Positions 57,557 to 64,000 of a stretch of DNA of 64,000 nucleotides are shown one piece after another (within the stretch, counting starts at the first letter, position 1; every line of letters begins with the position of its first letter). Source of the DNA: Strongylocentrotus droebachiensis (lineage: Eukaryota > Echinodermata > Echinoidea > Camarodonta > Strongylocentrotidae); assembly GCA_035222895.1 (NCBI GenBank), contig JAVYIG010002088.1, positions 62,001 to 126,000 of the forward strand, given 5' to 3'. The position numbers were made by a program, and so were the translations under genes. Below the pieces are notes generated by a model that saw only the letters and a program-made list of their open reading frames with translations, was not told the DNA's origin and searched no databases.

Positions 57557-58860
57557 TTGTTGATCCACAACCAAGTCGCTATTATCGTTGAACTGTTCAT
57601 TCGATTTTCGATGTTCAGTTCTGATGGAGTACGACCGAATACCGACTTTCTTGAGTACAATGGCACTTTTCCAGGCCCTGGCATCCTTTTTCGACTTGAC
57701 TCTTACGGTATCTCCAACTTTGAGTTCAAGCAGATCTTTGGCACTGCGGTTATAGTATTGTGCCTGCTTTTGGCGATTCTTCTCTTTTCGTTCACCAATG
57801 TCTGTTTGCAGCTATCGGCAGATTGTTGCGAAGTGTGCGACCAAATAGACGTTAAGCAGGTGAACTGTTCAAACCAAACTGTTGGTGTGTTTCTCCACAC
57901 GAGTAGGCTCATGTAGAAGTCCTCCTCTCCTTTTTTAGTCTTCTTTAGGAGCTGTTTTGCGTTTTTCACCACGTTTTCCACTTTTCAGTTACTTTGCAGA
58001 TATTCTGGTGAACTTGTAGTGTGCTCAAAACAGTATGCACTCGCGAATCGATCAAAGTCATGCAAATTGAACTGGGGTCCATTGTCAGCTTGGACTGTTT
58101 CCGTGATGCCGTGATTCGTGAAATGTCTCTTCAATCTAGTTATCACAGCTGGCGCATCCTTCTTTCCAGTCAAGTTGTTTATCTCCCAGTAATCTGAAAA
58201 ATAGTCCACTGCACATTGATAGTCACAGCCATCTAGCGAGTAAATGTCACAGCCGTTTTCTGCCGTCGACGCGTTGGTAATTCATGATGTATGGGGGTTT
58301 CCTTCCTTTGTGATATATGTTGCATGCTGTTGTGTTGTGGGTTGGAAAGTAATAACTATTAAGCTAAATAAATATAAGTATAGAGACAAACAAAATGGAG
58401 CCTGCAGAAACATGTGTGGTTGCTTTGGTAGTTTTAATCCAGACTCATTATCCATGTGATTTAGCATGTGCATCAATCTGTGTAGAGAACAGAAGACCCT
58501 TGCATACACTTGCATTGCATGTATGCATCTAATATGAATAAAAATGAGTGGTGCCTAAACAGCTGCACTGCATTTCTAAGTGGCATGTTTCAATGAATCT
58601 GTTTCTAAACATAACACAGCTTCACACAGCGATAAGGAGTCTTTCATGTCAGATGTCATATTCGGCCAATAGACACACTGCCTCGCTCTTTGTAGTGTGT
58701 TCTCGAGGCCTGTGTGACTGGCATGTAGTTTCTTGCGAATTTCACCTCTCATGTCCGCGGGGATGACACATCTCAGTCCTTTGAACATGATACCGTTAGT
58801 GCTTGTTCGTGACGAATGCTGAAGAACGGTTTTGCCTCTGACGTACAAGTCTGGCTAGTG
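57557..58860 (-). mobile_element. Ty3-type integrase, decayed copy
   Basis: In minus-strand order: an H2C2 zinc-binding region (LHASHTGLENTLQRARQCVY, then WPNM) at 58848-58576 whose second Cys pair is lost; an integrase core at 58245-57985 (YFSDYWEINNL, then ADNGPQF); and a C-terminal piece at 57981-57703 with FYMSLLVWRNTPT. About 300 bases at 58250-58560 interrupt the frame between the zinc-binding and core parts. Frameshifts and stops make it non-functional. Confidence 0.8.
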
Positions 58861-59429
58861 CCTGGCCATCCTGGTGCAATATAGTCCATCACTGCTTTCA
58901 GGGCTGTATCGCGCGTGGTAGATTGGCAGATCTCTTGTTGCGATCTCTGAGATACGGGAATTGCATCAATAAGGTGAATATGCTCGACCTCTTTTTCAAT
59001 GCCTGATCTTTAAGGTCACTAGTTGTATTTCTGAATAACTTGTTTTAATCGATTAAAAGATATTGAGTATTGTCGTAGTACGTGGTGAGACAGTGAAGGA
59101 AGCCCAAGAGACGTTTGTTAGTGTAACTAGTACTTTATTTAAAAAAAACATTGATTCTCGGTAATAACCCACTGAAGCCTTCAACTACAGTCTGGCACTC
59201 TCAAGGGAAAAATCCAAGCAGCCATCAATCTAGTCAGCAACACAAACCAAAAGTAAGTTTCTCTAGCACAGGCACAGCAAAAACATGCGCTCCACCCTTG
59301 AACATGACAAAATGTGCTTCAATACAAACATGTGTGTTAAGACATTAATGTGGGCGGCGTATCACACATTCAATAATCCATCCGCGAAACCATGTGTAAC
59401 ATGTGTAGTGAACTAATTTGCATAATCCA

Positions 59430-60420
59430 CCTGATCTTGATAGGAACTTCCAAAAAATCCTCAATTGGTACTTCAATGTCACCAACACCTGTTGGTATGC
59501 TCGAAAAAGGAAGACCGGGCTAGATTTCCGCTTTGTTGTATAAACCAACAATATGCCAGTTGAGTATTTAGTTCAACCTGTAAGTAGAATAAACATAAAC
59601 ATCCTCAGTATACATTTCTATAACACATGAAATAAATATGTAAGCATTCACCCTGTTCATGTATAATCAAAAGCCTTAAATTGCAATCATTGGCGGATGA
59701 TGCAGATCTGGGCTTCTGAATCCAGGAGCACATTTCCTTCTCTTTTTAGCTAGTCTGTTCCAGTGAACCTTGCCCTAATGATGGGTAGCATGGCTTCTGT
59801 CCCTCTTACATGGGCTACTCCCACTGCATTGTTGTCCATACTGGGGTGTAAAAGTGGACGATGGAAGAACTTGCACGGTTGCCCTTTGTATGTCTCTGGA
59901 CACCGTCTTCTTTTCTTACAAGTAGCCATCCGATGCTCTCTACCGGCTTGCTATAAACAGCTATAACAAGCTCGGCTGCTCTTCACCAACTCCAATCTCT
60001 CTGCTGTAGACTTATCAAGGAAAGTCTTGCATTGGTCAGTCCAGTGCCCATCCTTACTCTTGCAGATCCAGCAGCGAGAATCTTGCTGTCTTTAATTTCC
60101 TCAACTGTTGTGACCTGATTAACAGCGGATCTGGACTTAGAGGTTGAATCATTCCTCACTGGAGCAGATGATCTTATCCTCGCTCTCAACTCAATCTCCA
60201 TCCACTTCAACAGCGCCTCTAATGTCGCCGTTGTTCCTTCCTCCTGCTTTCGGAACCACATCTGCCGATCTGTGACATAGAGCTTCTTCTCAATGATGGC
60301 AAGCATGTGGCTATTGTTCATATCTTCTGCTCTATTCACTTCCTTCAAGGTATTGAAACTTATAAGATATAAGATTTACGAAGTCACAGAACCTCTCATC
60401 TTCTCCATCTTTCAGAGGAC
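59430..60420 (-). mobile_element. LTR retrotransposon gag zinc-knuckle and protease remnant
   Basis: A minus-strand frame from 60348 (KEVNRAEDMN, then LLKWMEIELRARIR) leads, after a frame change, into a zinc-knuckle block at about 60080-59960 (CWICKSKDGHWTDQC, then CYSC). Next come CKFFHRPLLH and NVLLDSEAQI near 59720, where the protease active-site triad DSG reads DSE. A further PR piece (VPIEDFLEVPIKIR) lies near 59490-59430. The gag/PR style is reminiscent of BEL/Pao. Dead by several stops. Confidence 0.65.
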
Positions 60421-60498
60421 GAAATCGGGATACGTCTTCCATAATAGCGTTCGCCACCATCCTTGAGTCTCCTGTTCATGTATTAGCAAAAGCCTTAA

Positions 60499-61086
60499 CC
60501 CTTACTGTACTGGGGGGGGGGGGCCTGGGAGGCCCCCCCCCCCTCGACATTTTCGGAGATTGCGCCGCAACCGCTTGGAATTTTGAATTGTCGTTTCATG
60601 ACTTTTTTCCCTCAAGTCTTACGCACATTTTGATACCATTTTCGTCGAAATCGGATATACCTGTAAGGCGTTACATAACAATTAGTATGCGCATGTCATC
60701 AGAAAAACAAACAAAAAATAAAAATTGCATCAAAATTTGCATAAATTATCATTATTAATTACATTAAAATAACTTTTTTGTGTTAAAAAAGAAGTTTCAT
60801 ATGAATAATGAGTTATCACATTCAAAAAGTGGAGTTTGACACGTTTTCTGTAAAACGCATAAGATTAGCGCATTTTGCATAATTAATTAGGCTAACGACA
60901 AAAATTTGCATATTCGGAAAAAACTAATTATACCATCTTGTTCCTTACGTAGATATATACAAACATCCAAATTTTTGTGTTCATCGGACAATCGACGGCC
61001 GAGATCATAGGGGGGGGGGGCCTCCCAGGCCCCCCCCCCCCCCCCCCCAGTCAGTGGGTGCTCAAAATAGCCCAGTACAGTAAGGG
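60499..61086. mobile_element. piggyBac-like MITE with TTAA target duplication
   Basis: 588 bp with perfect ends CCCTTACTGTACTGGG and CCCAGTACAGTAAGGG, flanked by TTAA (60495-60498 and 61087-61090). CCC/GGG ends with TTAA duplication are the piggyBac signature. Just inside each end a run of G followed by GGCC and a run of C forms a hairpin (60512-60541 and 61011-61049). A related uninterrupted site (GCCTTAAATTGCAATCATT) is at 59672-59690. Confidence 0.88.
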
Positions 61087-61445
61087 TTAAATTGCAATCA
61101 TTAGAAGAGTTGACTCTATATCCAAAAACTTTATAAAAGGTAAAACCCCCATTAATCTCTATGTCAAAATAACATATATTTACAGAAATACTGCTCTCTT
61201 AAAAAAAAAAACAGTAACCAAGGTCCCCAGCCTAGATAAATTCATAGTCAAGACTACCTTTAAATATATGCTTAATAAATAAATCCCATCTTATTCAGAG
61301 TATGTCAATCTTGTCTTTCTTATTGAGACTCATTGAACTTTCATCATCAAAACCAGACTGTATCTCAATATTTATCTTTCATAACTCTTTTTCATCTGAC
61401 ACTTATTACATATGTCAACACCAACATTTGTCAACTAAAACAACC

Positions 61446-61735
61446 TTAAATCAACCTCTGACTAATGTCATTATTACTCTGTGTTTTCAAAAACACAAGA
61501 TCCTTCTTTGGTAATGGACAACTGTCGCTCTCCATGGTTGTGGGTGCCTTAAATCGGAAACCAAATTTGATGTCATATCCATCCAAATTCTGCAAAATGT
61601 TACAACCTAGTAGAATAGGATACTCAGATGCTGTACCACTGCATTCTTTGTCAGCTTTTACCAGGAATCCTCCCTGTAGTGACTGCCCTCTGACCTTGAT
61701 AGGAACTTCAACAAAACCCTCTATAGGCACTTCAA
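61446..61735 (-). mobile_element. retroelement protease fragment
   Basis: Minus-strand frame with IEGFVEVPIKVRGQSLQGGF, then YPILLGCNILQNL, the C-terminal half of a retropepsin-like domain. It is the less damaged relative of the piece at 59430-59490. It belongs to no neighbouring complete element. Confidence 0.6.
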
Positions 61736-62199
61736 TTTACATTTATATTCAAGATTCAAGATAATTTATTGTCTGAGTTAAAAAATACAGAAATTCGTCC
61801 TCCACTGGCGAGTGACATACATATACAAGCAACATCAACAAACAATATATACATTCAAGGATACAAAGAAAAGAACTGCGACTTAACAATGTCGCATTAT
61901 TTACATGCAACACTCTGCAGCAATTATGATATTCTAACTAAATATGGCACTATTATTGTACATGTAGTGTAAATAGATTAACTGGTCAGCCTCGGGTTAT
62001 GTGTAATATGGTAAAAACATTTGTGAACTTTGTAAGAACAAGCAATTCCTAATTGTTAGAAAATAGATGTAACTCATGGAGGTGTGCATGGGTTCTTAGT
62101 CACATAGTCTTCAAGGTATTGGGGTTGTCTTTGTTGACTGCTGCTCCTGCATAGTGTTTGTTCTGGTGAGCTTGCTGGTGTTGTAATCGGTGTTTGTGA

Positions 62200-63999
62200 G
62201 TGGTTACAGTTGGTTGTCCGCTGTCTTTGAACCACTCTGGAGCTTGATCGTCCGCGTTTGGCTCTGGAATTTAGGATGTCTATTCCTTCGCAGTTTGCGC
62301 CCACTGTCCGTCATGATCCTGTACGGTCGTATGCCCACTTTCTCGGTCACTTCCGCTTTGTCCCACTTATCCCTATGACGCGACGGTTGTATGTGTACGT
62401 GATCACCTATTTGTAAGTCTGGGAGAACTCTTGTGTGGTGGTTGAAGTAAAGAGCTTGTTTCTCCTGTTTTCGCCCACGTACATCCTTCACCAGTTGTGG
62501 TTGCAAGAGCTCATTGTTTGTTTGCAGTCGTTGCCCAAATATCCTTTGTGCTAAAGAGCTGTTCATGTCCGCGGTTGGGGTGTTGCGCCAGATGAGTAGA
62601 CTCATATAAAAATCTCCACCAGCTGTTTTTGCTATCTTCACCAGTCCCTTCACAATCTTTAAAGCTCTCTCTCCACCCTTCCATTGCTCTGAGGGAATTC
62701 CGGAGAGCTGGTGGTGTGTTAGAATCTGTATTCTCTTGAGGTCATTGCGAACTGTTCAGAGTTGAATAGAGGGCCATTGAGAGCTAATGAGCACTTCCGG
62801 TGTGTCATGAGTGGAGAAGTGAGGTTTGAGCCAACTGATGGTGGCACTACTGTCCTTACGGCCCTTGAGGTTGTCTACTTCAAAGTAGTCTGAGAGATAG
62901 TTAACGGTACACAGGTAATCCTGCCCAATGACTGCATTCACAGCCAACCGTCTGCCACGGGTGGCTCGGTATATGATGGTTGATCATGGGCTCTTTCGGT
63001 TGTGCTGCGGCATAGGTGTTGCATGCGTTGCAACGGGATATATAGTCCTTCAAGTCTGCAGATTTTCCCGGCCAATAGACGCATTGTCTCGCCCACGACG
63101 AAGTGCTTTTGATGCCCATGTGTGCGGTTTGCAGTCTCTTCCTTACGGTTGGACGCATTTATTGTGAAATGTCGAATGTCGGTTCATGTCTGATGGTATG
63201 ATACTGGCTAACTTCGTTCCATATAGTCAGCAAGGTTGCCGTAGATGTAAGCATGAAAACCCGACACTCCAAAAACACATGCTAGTCTTTCTTTCTCAAT
63301 CTGCGAATACTTCTTCTCAGCTTCCGCTAGAGGATGCGAGGCGAACGGGATTGGCCGCTCAGATCCTTCTTCAGATCGGTGTACGATGAAGGCAATTGCA
63401 AAGCATCACTTGACACGATGATCTCTCTTTGCAAATCATAAAGACTTGCGGTGAGACTAGTAGCTCCTTCGATTTTTCTAATGCTCTCTACTGGGCAGAA
63501 TCCCACTTCCACTTAATATCTTTGCGAAGTAATGCGTACAAGGGCGCGAGCGTGGTCGACACATTCCGTAGAAACTTTCCATAGTACGGGAGTAATCCCA
63601 AATACGCTTTCAACTCTGTGATATGTTGGGGCACTGGAGCGTTGTTGATTGCTTTCACCTCTTTCACTGTGGGATGCAATACTTCTCTGCATCAAATGTT
63701 TGGCCCAAATACTCCACTGATGATGCAATAATTACACATAATTGCTACTTTTCAAACGTAAGCCGGCATCATTTAAGCGATCAAGTACCGGTGACAGCGT
63801 AGCTAAATGATCGTGATCATACTTGCCTGTAATGAAGATATCCAGATACACTGTAATATGTGGTTTTCCTTGTAGCAGCACCTCCATTACACGCTGAAAT
63901 ATTGCAGGGGCAGATGACACTCCAAATGGTAATCGCGTGTACTGGAACAGACCCTAACGTGTATTGATCACCACATATTGGAAGACATGGATTATGCCA
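62200..63999 (-). mobile_element. Ty3/gypsy-type pol, decayed, running off the right edge
   Basis: Minus-strand order matches Ty3 pol: RT palm (SSAPAIFQRVMEV, then ITVYLDIFITG) at 63920-63732; RT thumb (ELKAYLGLLPYYGKFL) at 63679-63488; RNase H, frameshifted (PIPFASHPLAEAEKKYSQIE), at about 63390-63240; integrase zinc-binding (QTAHMGIKSTSSWARQCVYW) at 63158-62901; integrase core (YLSDYFEVDNLKGRKDS) at 62947-62756; and integrase C-terminal (DFYMSLLIWRNTPT, then LQIGDHVHIQP) at 62653-62204. Many frameshifts separate the blocks. The RT catalytic box YLDD is YLDI. No LTR recognised. Confidence 0.85.
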
Positions 64000-64000
64000 T

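Noticed and set aside
57400..63999. LTRs or primer-binding site of the retroelements
   Set aside because: I searched by eye for paired direct repeats with TG...CA ends around the pol fragments and saw none that I could defend.
1..64000. CRISPR arrays, operons, bacterial promoters
   Set aside because: Spliced genes and animal repeat types show this is eukaryotic nuclear DNA; repeats seen are transposons and microsatellites.

Overview
The window is animal nuclear DNA, most likely from a sea urchin or close echinoderm relative. It is AT-rich and intron-rich, with few exons among many short inverted-repeat transposons, LINE and SINE fragments and LTR retroelement pieces. One repeat carries a histone 3' processing signal of the sea urchin type (16-nt stem-loop followed by CAAGAAAGA). 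The species is inferred; nothing in the window names it. All gene models below come from reading splice sites and codon phase by eye. Layout: 1-2.5 kb (minus) is a two-exon piece of a transposase-like invertebrate gene that runs off the left edge and has a probable frameshift. 4.6-12.6 kb (minus) is FBXO16, an SCF ubiquitin-ligase F-box subunit in seven exons, with a G-rich minisatellite just upstream of its first coding exon. 19.0-35.9 kb (minus) is a complete six-exon SLC35F1/F2 transporter gene (412 aa). Its introns hold a ~1.1-kb-arm palindrome, the histone-terminator-like repeat, a tRNA-derived SINE and LINE fragments. 38.3-39.6 kb (plus) is a two-exon RAB39-type GTPase, head-to-head with the transporter; from memory the same pair is adjacent and head-to-head in human (SLC35F2-RAB39A). 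39.6-49.6 kb is intergenic with MITEs, a LINE scrap and CT microsatellites. 49.7-54.9 kb (plus) is a five-exon F-box protein of 570 aa that I do not recognise beyond its F-box; part of its third exon is repeated downstream as degenerate copies. 55.1-56.3 kb is a TIR transposon nested in another MITE and carrying the starts of two unrelated coding sequences. 57.4-64 kb (minus) is a graveyard of LTR retrotransposons: Ty3-type reverse transcriptase and integrase pieces, a gag zinc-knuckle/protease piece, and a piggyBac-like MITE with a related empty site nearby. The host genes do not form one pathway. The two F-box proteins are predicted substrate adaptors, the transporter is a membrane protein, and the Rab acts in vesicle traffic. 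What links the regions is the shared set of mobile elements, several of them present in two to four copies, which lets insertions and breakpoints be read from sequence.
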